From: Odoribacter sp.
Lineage (GTDB): Bacteria; Bacteroidota; Bacteroidia; Bacteroidales; Muribaculaceae
DNA length: 64,000 nt
Direction: 5' to 3'
NCBI GenBank assembly: GCA_023663145.1
Contig: JAMPHZ010000006.1
Location: 32,120 to 96,119 of the forward strand
The translations under genes were made by a program, and so were the position numbers. The first letter of the stretch is position 1. The number at the start of each line of letters is the position of its first letter. Shown piece after piece: positions 46,468 to 55,323 of this stretch. The notes under the pieces are model-generated. The model made no database searches. It worked only from the letters and a program-made list of their open reading frames with translations, and was not told the origin of the DNA.

Positions 46468-47825
46468 CACCCAAGCACATTCAGGAAGAATCCCGACACC
46501 CACACATAGATGATAAGCCCGACTATATCGTTGGATATCTGTATAAAGGGGCCGGTGGCAAGAGCCGGATTGATATGCAGTTTCTCAAGCGTCAGAGGCA
46601 CCACTGTGCCGAGGATGGAGGCAAACATCACCACCGAAAACAAGGAGGCGGCCACCGAAATCGTAACAGCAAGCGATTCAGGCATCGTGATAAGATTGTA
46701 GACAAGTATAACGCCTGACAGGACTGTGGCATTGAGTAAACCTATCACGACCTCCTTGCCAAGCTGCGAGGCAAATTCCTTTATATCCAAAGAGCCATTG
46801 GCAAGACCCTGGACTACGATTGCCGATGCCTGCACGCCCACGTTGCCGCCGGTACCACCGATTATCGGAATAAACAAGGCAAGGGCCGTAACGGCTTGCA
46901 ACTGACTCTCGAAACCACCAAGAATGATTGACGCAAGAATACCTGAAGCCACACCTATAAGCAACCACGGTATACGGGCTTTGGTCTGTGCGAAAATAGA
47001 GTCATCGGCGTCAACGTCGCTCGAGATACCTGAAGCGAGCTGATAATCGCGTTCCGAAGCCTCGCGCACCTGATCCATCACGTCGTCGACGGTGATGCGG
47101 CCAAGCAATCGCCCTATCGAGTCAACCACCGGCATCGCCACAAGGTCATACTTCTCAAAATCAAGAGCGACCTCATCTATGGGAGTATCTGCCTTTACAC
47201 TTACCGGATCGGCTTCCATCACATGCTTTATCTTGGATACCGAAGGGTGTGTGATCATCTTTTTCAGAGGGAATATTCCCTTGAGTTTATAGTCATTGTC
47301 AACCACATACACGTAATATATCTCGTCCATCTCCTCAGCCTGCAGACGCATCTCCTTCACGCATTCGGGCATTGACATATTTTCATTAACCACCACCATC
47401 TCCGTACCCATCAGACCACCGGCGGTGTCTTCGTCATACTTAAGGAGGTCTATGATGTCACCGGCCTGCTCAACATCGTCTATATGTGACAGGATCTCGT
47501 CCCGGTCTTCCTCGTCAAGCTGCTGGATTATGTCGACGGCATCGTCGGTATCAAGATGCTCGATCTGCTTGGCGATTTCCTCAGTCGGCATTGCCTCGAG
47601 CAATTTGAGACGGTCGTCTTCATCAAGTTCCATCAGCACATCAGCGGCTGTCTCCTCATCAAGTAGTTTGTAAAGGAATTCCGCTTCGTCGAGTTCAAGG
47701 TTCTGATAGAGTTCGGCAATATCGGCGGGATGCAGATGCAACAACTCGGCACGGGCTGCATCCGAGTCCTTGCGCCCTATTATATCGCGCAGGTTTTCGA
47801 GATATTCGGTGGTAAACTCTTTCAT
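46467..47825 (-). CDS. mgtE: MgtE-type magnesium transporter
   Basis: Mg2+ channel gated by cytoplasmic Mg2+. The 452-residue protein shows the N-domain superhelix (repeats of LDEEDRDEILSHID-type acidic helices), two CBS domains (about 135-250), then five membrane helices with the pore residues around GGTGGNVGVQASA. It overlaps rsmA upstream by four bases (ATGA) and the small membrane protein downstream. Window also has a CorA-family transporter. Confidence 0.95.
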   Translation of the reverse strand: MKEFTTEYLENLRDIIGRKDSDAARAELLHLHPADIAELYQNLELDEAEFLYKLLDEETAADVLMELDEDDRLKLLEAMPTEEIAKQIEHLDTDDAVDIIQQLDEEDRDEILSHIDDVEQAGDIIDLLKYDEDTAGGLMGTEMVVVNENMSMPECVKEMRLQAEEMDEIYYVYVVDNDYKLKGIFPLKKMITHPSVSKIKHVMEADPVSVKADTPIDEVALDFEKYDLVAMPVVDSIGRLLGRITVDDVMDQVREASERDYQLASGISSDVDADDSIFAQTKARIPWLLIGVASGILASIILGGFESQLQAVTALALFIPIIGGTGGNVGVQASAIVVQGLANGSLDIKEFASQLGKEVVIGLLNATVLSGVILVYNLITMPESLAVTISVAASLFSVVMFASILGTVVPLTLEKLHINPALATGPFIQISNDIVGLIIYVWVSGFFLNVLG

Positions 47826-48613
47826 TTGCGAAGTTTCTCGATAAGATTTGTAAGATCAATAAACTGCTGCACTGACAGCTGCTCGGGACGCAACTGCCCC
47901 ATAGGTTCTTCAGCCGGGAACGCAACTCCCGCAGGCAGCAGCGGGCGGGCAGAATTGCGTATAGTCTTACGACGCTGCCCGAATGTGGTTTTAACAACAG
48001 TGCGCATAAGGCTGAAATCACAACTGGGGTCGGTCACCTTGTTACGCCGCAACCTTATCACACCGCTCTTTACCTTAGGCGGCGGATTGAACACCTTTTC
48101 ATCAACTGTGAATAGATATTCGGCATCATACCACACTTGCAACAGCACACTCAGTATACCTCGGGTCTTGGAGCCCTCGGCTGCACAGATACGCTCGGCC
48201 ACCTCTCGTTGCAACATCCCGGTGCATTCTTCAACCATGTCGCGGTTATCAAGGACCTTGAAAAAGATCTGCGATGAGATATTGTAAGGATAATTACCTA
48301 TGATACAACACTTACCTCCAGGAACAAGTGTGCGCAGGTCAAGGCGCAGGAAGTCAGCCTCGACAATGCGCTCACGGCTCAAGCCTGCCACGCAGCCGCG
48401 ACTCAGATAGTCGACACTTTCATGATCAAGTTCGACAACGGTGAGTTCACGCCCGGCCTCAATGATGTATTGGGTTAATACCCCCATGCCAGGACCCACT
48501 TCTATCACGGGCAGGTCGGGACAGTCATCAATAGTAGCGGCTATACGCCGTGCTATAGACTGGTCAGTGAGGAAATGCTGTCCGAGCGATTTTTTTGGTT
48601 TTACAGCTGTCAT
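47822..48613 (-). CDS. rsmA: 16S rRNA dimethyladenosine transferase
   Basis: Dimethylates two adjacent adenines near the 3' end of 16S rRNA and checks 30S maturation. The 263-residue product (ATG at 48613) starts with KPKKSLGQHFLTD, has the SAM motif VIEVGPGMGVLT, and the catalytic NYPYNISS motif. Upstream in-frame codons lie in the promoter. The promoter -7 element ends only four bases before the ATG, so the mRNA has almost no leader. Confidence 0.94.
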   Translation of the reverse strand: MTAVKPKKSLGQHFLTDQSIARRIAATIDDCPDLPVIEVGPGMGVLTQYIIEAGRELTVVELDHESVDYLSRGCVAGLSRERIVEADFLRLDLRTLVPGGKCCIIGNYPYNISSQIFFKVLDNRDMVEECTGMLQREVAERICAAEGSKTRGILSVLLQVWYDAEYLFTVDEKVFNPPPKVKSGVIRLRRNKVTDPSCDFSLMRTVVKTTFGQRRKTIRNSARPLLPAGVAFPAEEPMGQLRPEQLSVQQFIDLTNLIEKLRK

Positions 48614-48617
48614 GCCG

Positions 48618-48625
48618 CAAAGGTA
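48618..48625 (-). promoter_or_regulatory. -7 element of the rsmA-mgtE promoter, very close to the ATG
   Basis: Minus-strand TACCTTTG; four bases (CGGC) separate it from the rsmA ATG. Transcription would begin at or within about three bases of the start codon. Confidence 0.65.
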
Positions 48626-48670
48626 CAAAAAAAGATTTGTTTTCGAGGCTGCTGCAGCACACAAAAAAGC

Positions 48671-48696
48671 GTGGCCTGCCGGAAATGGCAGGCCAC
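48671..48696 (-). terminator. Terminator of acpP-fabF
   Basis: GTGGCCTGCC (48671-48680) and GGCAGGCCAC (48687-48696) form a ten-bp perfect stem; on the minus strand GCTTTTTTGT follows. Confidence 0.85.
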
Positions 48697-48726
48697 ATTT
48701 TATAGATAGGTTTTCGGTTTTACCGA

Positions 48727-49992
48727 TTATTTATCGTACTTTTTCACAATCACAGTGGCATTATGGCCACCGAATCCGAAAGCATTGGAGAGCGCGGCGC
48801 GTACTGGGCGCTGCTGAGCCTTGTTGAAAGTGAAATTGAGGGTGTAATCGATTTCCTCGTCTTCATCTCCTTCTTCATGATTGATTGTGGGCGGAACCAG
48901 ATCATTCTTTACAGCAAGGATTGAGAACATTGCCTCAAGAGCGCCGGTAGCACCAAGCAGGTGTCCGGTCATTGACTTGGTAGATGAGATATTTACATTG
49001 TGTGCGTGATCACCGAATACGTTCACAATGGCTTTTACCTCAGAAATATCACCTACAGGTGTGGAAGTGCCGTGCACGTTGATGTAGTCAATGTCGGCAG
49101 GAGTCATTCCTGCGTCTTCAAGTGCGTTCTGCATCGAAAGCATTGCACCGAGACCGTCGGGATGGGTGGCTGTCAGATGATGGGCATCGGCTGACATGCC
49201 TCCGCCGGCAACCTCTGCATAGATCTTCGCACCGCGTGCAAGAGCGTGCTCAAGTTCCTCAAGCACGAGCACTACGCCACCCTCACCCATCACGAAGCCG
49301 TCACGTGACTTCGAGAAAGGCCGCGAAGCTGTTTCAGGGCTGTCATTGCGGGTCGACAGGGCGTGCATGGCATTGAAACCGCCCACACCGGCCGGGTATA
49401 TGGCAGCTTCGGCACCGCCTGTAACCATTGCATCGGCTTTGCCGAGGCGAATGAGGTTGAATGCGTCAATGATAGCGTTATTGGATGATGCGCAAGCCGA
49501 TACCACACCATAGTTGGGGCCGTGGAAACCATATTCCATGGATATGTGACCTGATGCGATGTCAGCAATCATCTTGGGAATGAAGAAAGGATTGTATTTG
49601 GGCCCCTTTTCCTGATTCACGGCATAGTAGCCGGCTTCTTCCTCAAAGGTGTGCAGACCGCCGATACCGGCAGCCACAATCACACCAACTCGGTTTTTAT
49701 TCACAGCATCGTCAGCCTCAATGCCGGCATCGGCCACAGCCTGGCGGGCAGCCACCAGCGCATATTGCGCATAGAGATCAAGCTGGCGCACCTTGCGGCG
49801 GTCAAAGTAATCGTCGGCGTTGAAGTTTTTCACCTCGCAGGCGAACTGGGTCTTGAACTTTGATGCGTCAAAGTGGGTGATGGGGCCTGCCCCGCTCTTG
49901 CCATCGATGGCGGCCTGCCATGTAGCGGCCACATCGTTGCCAAGGGGTGTGATGGCGCCCATACCGGTAACAACAACACGTTTTAATTCCAT
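48727..49992 (-). CDS. fabF: 3-oxoacyl-ACP synthase II
   Basis: Condensing enzyme of fatty acid elongation. The 421-residue protein has active-site Cys167 (VSACASSNNAI), VHGTSTPVGD and KSMTGHLLGATG with the two catalytic His, and GFGGHNATVI at the end. It follows acpP by 107 bases with a hairpin between, and both are transcribed from the acpP promoter. Confidence 0.97.
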   Translation of the reverse strand: MELKRVVVTGMGAITPLGNDVAATWQAAIDGKSGAGPITHFDASKFKTQFACEVKNFNADDYFDRRKVRQLDLYAQYALVAARQAVADAGIEADDAVNKNRVGVIVAAGIGGLHTFEEEAGYYAVNQEKGPKYNPFFIPKMIADIASGHISMEYGFHGPNYGVVSACASSNNAIIDAFNLIRLGKADAMVTGGAEAAIYPAGVGGFNAMHALSTRNDSPETASRPFSKSRDGFVMGEGGVVLVLEELEHALARGAKIYAEVAGGGMSADAHHLTATHPDGLGAMLSMQNALEDAGMTPADIDYINVHGTSTPVGDISEVKAIVNVFGDHAHNVNISSTKSMTGHLLGATGALEAMFSILAVKNDLVPPTINHEEGDEDEEIDYTLNFTFNKAQQRPVRAALSNAFGFGGHNATVIVKKYDK

Positions 49993-50040
49993 TGTTAGAT
50001 TGGCGGGTATATGATGGTGGTTGTATTCAATTGAAAAACG

Positions 50041-50071
50041 GGGCGCAGGCCATTTTCAAGGCCGCGCACCC
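50041..50071 (-). terminator. Hairpin between acpP and fabF
   Basis: GGGCGCAGGCC (50041-50051) pairs with GGCCGCGCACCC (50060-50071, one mismatch); on the minus strand the fabF-proximal side is followed by CGTTTTTC. This could end part of acpP transcripts, giving more acpP than fabF mRNA. Confidence 0.6.
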
Positions 50072-50099
50072 GCTAAAAGTAGTCGAGACGGACCGGAAA

Positions 50100-50336
50100 T
50101 TATTTCTGGTGTTCTTCGATATAGGCAACTGCGTCACCTACAGTCTTGATGTTCTGGGCTTCTTCGTCAGGAATTTCGAGGTCGAATTCTTTTTCGAATT
50201 CCATGATGAGTTCTACAGTGTCGAGAGAATCAGCACCGAGGTCGGTGGTGAAAGAAGCTTCGGGGGTAACCTGCTCAGCTGATACACCAAGTTTGTCGGT
50301 GATGATGGCAGCTACACGATTTGCAGTTTCTGACAT
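50100..50336 (-). CDS. acpP: Acyl carrier protein
   Basis: Small acidic carrier of growing acyl chains. The 78-residue product has the 4'-phosphopantetheine site [10 protein letters not shown] with Ser37, as expected. It is the first gene of the acpP-fabF unit. Codon use is strongly biased, in keeping with high expression. Confidence 0.98.
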   Translation of the reverse strand: MSETANRVAAIITDKLGVSAEQVTPEASFTTDLGADSLDTVELIMEFEKEFDLEIPDEEAQNIKTVGDAVAYIEEHQK

Positions 50337-50377
50337 AATAATAATTTTTTATTTACTAATGATTCATTTTTGCGGTG

Positions 50378-50385
50378 CAAAGTTA
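50378..50385 (-). promoter_or_regulatory. -7 element of the acpP promoter
   Basis: Minus-strand TAACTTTG, about 42 bases before the acpP ATG. No exact -33 TTTG; TTTCG lies in the right area. Confidence 0.65.
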
Positions 50386-50564
50386 CTAATCATTTTCCGA
50401 AAAAGCGAAACATTTTGCACATTTTTTCGATATTTGAGCTGATTACCACATCATTAACTTTTTTTAACGCATTTAAGACCCCTGTATTTATGTTCAATAA
50501 TACCGCTGTTTATTATTTTCTGCGAGCCAGTGCGGAGTGGATAAGCCCGAATTAAATCATTTTT

Positions 50565-50600
50565 GCCACGGTTTTGTTATTTTAATTTGTAAAACGTGGC
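50565..50600. repeat. Inverted repeat at the topA promoter
   Basis: GCCACGGTTTT (from 50565) and AAAACGTGGC (50591-50600) are inverted copies with one extra base. The right arm covers the -33 position of the topA promoter, so a repressor or activator could bind here. Confidence 0.4.
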
Positions 50601-50620
50601 GCTATAAAAAACTTTTTCAC

Positions 50621-50628
50621 TAATTTTG
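50621..50628 (+). promoter_or_regulatory. -7 element of the topA promoter
   Basis: TAATTTTG fits TAnnTTTG; start about 50634. The frame's TTG at 50626 lies in this element, which supports a start at 50650 or 50656. Confidence 0.6.
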
Positions 50629-50655
50629 TCGCCCGAAATCATAATATTAATGTAT

Positions 50656-52998
50656 ATGCTGAAGAATCTTGTTATCGTCGAATCGCCTGCAAAGGCTAAA
50701 ACTATAGAGAAATTCCTGGGGCCGGATTATAAAGTGATGTCGTCATATGGCCACATACGCGACCTCAAATCAAAAAGCTTCAGCATTGATGTCGATACCG
50801 ATTTCTCACCCATATACGAGATTCCCGCTGACAAAAAAGACGTGGTTGAGCAATTGCGCGCAGCTGCCGCAGAGGCACAGACAGTGTGGCTTGCATCTGA
50901 TGAGGACCGCGAGGGAGAAGCGATAGCCTGGCACCTTGCCGAGGTGCTCGGTCTTGACCCGAAGACCACCCGGCGCATCGTATTTCATGAAATCACCAAG
51001 AAAGCAATATTGAACGCGCTCGCACACCCGCGTACGATAGACCTGCGCCGTGTAGACGCACAACAGGCCCGCCGGGTGCTCGACCGTATCGTAGGCTTCG
51101 AGCTGTCACCCGTTCTGTGGCGCAAGATCAAGCCGGCTCTTTCAGCAGGTCGCGTGCAGTCGGTTGCAGTACGGTTGATTGTGGAGCGTGAAAATGAGAT
51201 TAAGAATTTCGTATCCGAACCTTACTTCCGCGTGACGGCTGTTTTCACCACAGCCGCCGGCGAAGAAATCCGCGCAGAGCTCCCGCACAGGCTTGACTCG
51301 GCCAACGCATCACATGCCTTGCTTGAAAAATGCGCCGGCGCGAATTTCACGGTGGGTGATATAAACACCCGTCCCTTGAGCAAGTCTCCGGCAGCGCCTT
51401 TCACAACGTCCACCCTGCAGCAGGAGGCCGCCCGCAAGCTCGGCTTCACCGTTGCCCAGACAATGATGGTAGCCCAACGCCTCTACGAAGGCGGGCATAT
51501 CACATATATGCGTACCGACTCCTTGAACCTCAGCGAAGACGCCGTGAATGCCATCGCTGCAGAAATCAAATCGTCAATGGGAGAGCAATACCTGCACACC
51601 CGCCATTACCACACACAGTCAAAAGGCGCACAAGAAGCTCATGAAGCCATACGCCCGACTGATGTGGCAGTAGCTGAACCCGCCGGGCTGGGTGACCGCG
51701 AGCGCAAGCTGTATACCCTCATTCGCCGGCGAACTATCGCCTCACAGATGGCTGATGCCCGTATCGAAAAGACAACAGCCGAAATTGTCACCACAGCCAC
51801 CACCGAACATTTCACCGCCACCGGCGAGACAATAACATTCGACGGATTTCTGCATGTATACACTGAAGGCCGCGATGACGAAACTGACAGCACCACCGAC
51901 ACCCACCTGCTGCCACGCCTCACGAAAGGACAAGCGCTCACTGCCGTAGAAATAGTAGCCACCGAGCGCTTCACCCAACAGCCACCGCGATATACCGAGG
52001 CTTCATTGGTTAAGAAAATGGAAGAGTTAGGTATCGGCCGCCCGTCGACCTACGCGCCTACAATCTCGACCATCCAGAACCGCGAATACATCGAGAAAGG
52101 CGAACGCGAGGGCACGCGACGCGATTATACCGTGCTGCATGCCGACTCCACCGGCCATATCACCACCGAAACACGCACCGAGGTCACAGGAGCCGAAAAG
52201 GGAAAGCTTCTGCCCACCGACATTGGCGTCGTGGTAAACGAATTCCTTACAGAATATTTCCCCGAAATACTCGACTACAACTTCACCGCAAGGGTTGAAG
52301 AACGCTTCGACGACATAGCCGAAGGCAAACTTCCGTGGAACAGCGAGATGCGCACCTTCTACAACAGTTTCCATCCGCGTGTTGACACCGCCATGAACAT
52401 GCGTCTTGAGCATAAGGTGGGCGAACGCTTGCTCGGAACAGATACCCAGGGACGCCCGGTATCGGTAAAGATAGGCCGGTTCGGACCGCTCGTCCAGATT
52501 GGTACAGCACAGGGTGATGACAAACCACAGTTCGCATCACTGCTCAAAGGACAGTCTATGTCATCGATTACACTTGATGAGGCACTGAGGCTTTTTGAAT
52601 TCCCGCGCTCGCTCGGCGAATACGAAGGAAAAGATGTGTCAGTTGCCATAGGTCGTTTCGGTCCATACGTAAGACATGACGGCAAGTTCGTATCCATCCC
52701 CAAAGATGTGGCACCCGCAGCCCTATCACTGACCGAAGCCATTGACCTGATAGAAGAAAAACGCCGCCGCGAAGCACAGCGTGTAGTTAAAATCTTCGAC
52801 GAGGCCCCTGACATCCAGATCCTGAACGGCCGGTATGGGGTATACATTGCCGCTGATGACAAGAATTACAAAATCCCCAAAACAGTAACTGCGCCTGCTG
52901 ACCTGACCCTCGAGCAGGTGCGTGAAATCATAAAAAGCCAGGATGAGAAACCGGCTAAGCCTAAAACTCGCCGTACCCCCTCACGTAAAAGCAAATAA
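50656..52998 (+). CDS. topA: DNA topoisomerase I (type IA)
   Basis: Relaxes negative supercoils behind polymerases. From ATG 50656 the product has 780 residues (ATG 50650 adds two). Seen: Toprim VIVESPAKAKTIEKFLG and SDEDREGEAIAWH with the acidic Mg2+ residues, SAGRVQSVAVRL, and the active-site GHITYMRTDS with catalytic Tyr. The C-terminus carries three beta-rich repeats with GRFGP/GRYG motifs (IGRFGPLVQIG, IGRFGPYVRHDG, NGRYGVYIAAD), without any Cys4 zinc ribbons, then a basic tail. E. coli TopA has zinc ribbons instead. Confidence 0.96.
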   Translation: MLKNLVIVESPAKAKTIEKFLGPDYKVMSSYGHIRDLKSKSFSIDVDTDFSPIYEIPADKKDVVEQLRAAAAEAQTVWLASDEDREGEAIAWHLAEVLGLDPKTTRRIVFHEITKKAILNALAHPRTIDLRRVDAQQARRVLDRIVGFELSPVLWRKIKPALSAGRVQSVAVRLIVERENEIKNFVSEPYFRVTAVFTTAAGEEIRAELPHRLDSANASHALLEKCAGANFTVGDINTRPLSKSPAAPFTTSTLQQEAARKLGFTVAQTMMVAQRLYEGGHITYMRTDSLNLSEDAVNAIAAEIKSSMGEQYLHTRHYHTQSKGAQEAHEAIRPTDVAVAEPAGLGDRERKLYTLIRRRTIASQMADARIEKTTAEIVTTATTEHFTATGETITFDGFLHVYTEGRDDETDSTTDTHLLPRLTKGQALTAVEIVATERFTQQPPRYTEASLVKKMEELGIGRPSTYAPTISTIQNREYIEKGEREGTRRDYTVLHADSTGHITTETRTEVTGAEKGKLLPTDIGVVVNEFLTEYFPEILDYNFTARVEERFDDIAEGKLPWNSEMRTFYNSFHPRVDTAMNMRLEHKVGERLLGTDTQGRPVSVKIGRFGPLVQIGTAQGDDKPQFASLLKGQSMSSITLDEALRLFEFPRSLGEYEGKDVSVAIGRFGPYVRHDGKFVSIPKDVAPAALSLTEAIDLIEEKRRREAQRVVKIFDEAPDIQILNGRYGVYIAADDKNYKIPKTVTAPADLTLEQVREIIKSQDEKPAKPKTRRTPSRKSK

Positions 52999-53011
52999 AA
53001 ACCTCTGACAG

Positions 53012-53938
53012 ATGACTATAAAACACCGATCAGCAAAGCCCGGCGCCGAACGCGGCCGTTTCAAGCCTGACGTAATATTAAGCTTCAAACCCGAAGCAGA
53101 CAAAGAGCGCCTGCTTGACTACCTGCTCGAAGCGATGCACGACCGCAAGCGCACAACCGTAAAAGACTACCTGAAGCACAATCAGGTAATGGTCAACGGC
53201 AATATAACCCGCCGGTGGGACTTACCCGTACCCGCCGGTGCAGAGGTTAAGGTGAATACATCACGCGAGTTCCAGACATTCCGCAACTCACGCCTTCATA
53301 TCATCTACGAAGACGATCACATCATCGTGGCCAACAAAGGTTACGGACTGCTGTCAGTCGGCACCGACACCCGCAGCGAGGGCACAGCCTACTGGCTGCT
53401 GCGCGAATATGTAAAACGCATTGATCCGCGCAATAAGATATTCATAGTGCACCGCCTTGACCAACAGACCTCCGGACTTATGATTTTTGCCAAAACCGTA
53501 GAGGCAAAAGAGGCCCTGCAACACAATTGGAACAACATGGTGCTTGAACGCAAGTACGCCGCGATTGTAAAAGGCGAACCTGACCCCTCAGAAGGCACCA
53601 TCACATCATACCTCGCCGAAAACTCGGCACATGAGGTATATTCGACCAACAACCCCAAGGAAGGCAAACTTGCAGTAACACGTTACCGCACAGTGCGGAC
53701 CCGCGGTGGATACTCACTGCTTGAACTGCAACTCGAAACCGGCCGGAAGAACCAGATACGTGTTCATCTCAAAGACCTCGGATTCACCATAGTAGGTGAC
53801 CGCAGGTATGGATCCGAAGCATCGCCGATACACCGTCTGGCTCTCCATGCCATGACCCTGCGCTTCATCCACCCGGTGACACGCCGCGACATGAACTTCT
53901 CATGCCCCCTTCCCCCGGGATTCTCAAAACTCGTATAA
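53012..53938 (+). CDS. RluA-family pseudouridine synthase
   Basis: Isomerises uridine to pseudouridine in rRNA or tRNA. The 308-residue protein has an N-terminal S4-like part (VKDYLKHNQVMVNGNITRRW), the catalytic HRLDQQTSGLMIF with Asp, and ETGRKNQIRVHL plus GDRRYG. The Arg after HRLD is replaced by Gln, common in Bacteroidota. Exact target is not determinable. It follows topA by 13 bases and precedes the DUF2851 gene by four. Confidence 0.9.
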   Translation: MTIKHRSAKPGAERGRFKPDVILSFKPEADKERLLDYLLEAMHDRKRTTVKDYLKHNQVMVNGNITRRWDLPVPAGAEVKVNTSREFQTFRNSRLHIIYEDDHIIVANKGYGLLSVGTDTRSEGTAYWLLREYVKRIDPRNKIFIVHRLDQQTSGLMIFAKTVEAKEALQHNWNNMVLERKYAAIVKGEPDPSEGTITSYLAENSAHEVYSTNNPKEGKLAVTRYRTVRTRGGYSLLELQLETGRKNQIRVHLKDLGFTIVGDRRYGSEASPIHRLALHAMTLRFIHPVTRRDMNFSCPLPPGFSKLV

Positions 53939-53942
53939 CGAC

Positions 53943-55235
53943 ATGGCTGCCGAGATGCTTCTGCAATATCTGTGGGAACACCGACTGTGGAAGCCTTGCG
54001 GCATGCTCACAACCGGCGGCGAAGAAGTAACGATCATCGATCCAGGCCTGCGCAATAACAACTCCGGGCCCGACTTTTTCAACGCCAAAATCAAGATCGG
54101 CAACCGCATCTGGGCCGGAAATGTAGAAATCCATGTAAAAGCCTCCGATTGGTTCCGGCATGGCCACGACAATGATCCGGCTTACGATTCAGTGATACTC
54201 CACGCAGTGCAGGTAAGTGACACAACGGTCACACGACGCGACGGCAATATAATTCCCCAGATCGAGATCAAGGTCTCCGACGAAACCATCAGCCGCATAG
54301 CTTCGCTGACCGACAACACCTCCGTTCCTTGCCCATGTGCGCCAGAGCTTGCCGGGATTCCTTCAATCTACATCACCGAATGGATCACGGCATTAGGCTT
54401 CGAGAGACTATATGAGAAAGCTGACAGAGTGCTGCGTTATAACGAGCGGCTGCAAGGCGATTGGCGCGCCACAGCCTATGTCACACTTGCACGTGCATTG
54501 GGATTCAGCACCAACAGTGACCCGATGGAGAGGCTCGCATTTGCCACACCCCTACCGATGCTACTCAAGCACCGCGACAACAACATGTTGATAGAAGCCT
54601 TGTTATTGGGACAAGCAGGATTTCTTGACAAACATTCACGCACCGACGAAACAGACAGCTATACCGACGAACTGCGACGCCATTACGACTTCCTGTCTCG
54701 CAAATTCGGGCTACGTCAACCCGCTGCAATTGCCTGGAAAACCGGCCGCATGCGCCCCGCCAACTTCCCCGAGCGACGTATCGCAGCATTGGCAACATTG
54801 ATCACACATGGATTCGAATTCGGGAACCGCTTCGCCAGCATTACCTCCCCCGACGAAGCAATGGAACTCATCTGCATTAACCTTGAGGGCTACTGGGTAA
54901 ATCATTACCGCCCTGGAAAGCCATCACGGCATGCACCGGCGGCATTCAGCGACAACTCTGCATCAAGCCTGATAATAAACGCCGTCGCGCCTTTGATTTA
55001 TGCGTTTGGCCTCACCTATGGCAACGACACATGCTGCAGCCGCGCGATAAGCCTGCTCGAGCACATGAAAAGCGAGAAAAACTCAATAATCGATGCCTTC
55101 GCCGACATCGGCATCACCTGCCGCGACGCATTTTCCTCCCAGGCACTCATACAACTTCGACGGGCCTATTGCGACTGCCGCAAATGCCTCGATTGCCGGT
55201 TTGGCCATCGTTTAGTGAGAAAAACAATGATATAA
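53943..55235 (+). CDS. DUF2851 family protein
   Basis: A 430-residue protein of unknown function typical of Bacteroidota. It begins LLQYLWEHRLW, has NSGPDFFNAKIKIG and WAGNVEIHVKASDW with D, E and H residues in a nuclease-like (Vsr/restriction-type) arrangement, which would suit a PD-(D/E)XK fold but I cannot confirm it. The C-terminus has four cysteines as CDCRKCLDC, suggesting metal binding. Part of the topA-rluA operon by spacing. Confidence 0.82.
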   Translation: MAAEMLLQYLWEHRLWKPCGMLTTGGEEVTIIDPGLRNNNSGPDFFNAKIKIGNRIWAGNVEIHVKASDWFRHGHDNDPAYDSVILHAVQVSDTTVTRRDGNIIPQIEIKVSDETISRIASLTDNTSVPCPCAPELAGIPSIYITEWITALGFERLYEKADRVLRYNERLQGDWRATAYVTLARALGFSTNSDPMERLAFATPLPMLLKHRDNNMLIEALLLGQAGFLDKHSRTDETDSYTDELRRHYDFLSRKFGLRQPAAIAWKTGRMRPANFPERRIAALATLITHGFEFGNRFASITSPDEAMELICINLEGYWVNHYRPGKPSRHAPAAFSDNSASSLIINAVAPLIYAFGLTYGNDTCCSRAISLLEHMKSEKNSIIDAFADIGITCRDAFSSQALIQLRRAYCDCRKCLDCRFGHRLVRKTMI

Positions 55236-55281
55236 CCCACGTTTTTTGTCCCTTTCGGCCCCATATCTCATGTTTTTTGGT

Positions 55282-55289
55282 TAATTTTG
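55282..55289 (+). promoter_or_regulatory. -7 element before the flippase-like gene
   Basis: TAATTTTG fits TAnnTTTG and lies 34 bases before the first ATG. No -33 TTTG at the normal distance. Confidence 0.5.
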
Positions 55290-55323
55290 CCATCTGTTTT
55301 AACACATCGCCGGTTATTTAACA

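Larger units (their letters stand above)
50337..50655. other. Divergent intergenic region, acpP and topA promoters
   Basis: The 319-base gap holds the acpP promoter (50378-50385, minus), the topA promoter (50621-50628, plus) and an inverted repeat (50565-50600). Between about 50410 and 50560 I see only AT-rich sequence with no gene or RNA. Confidence 0.6.
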
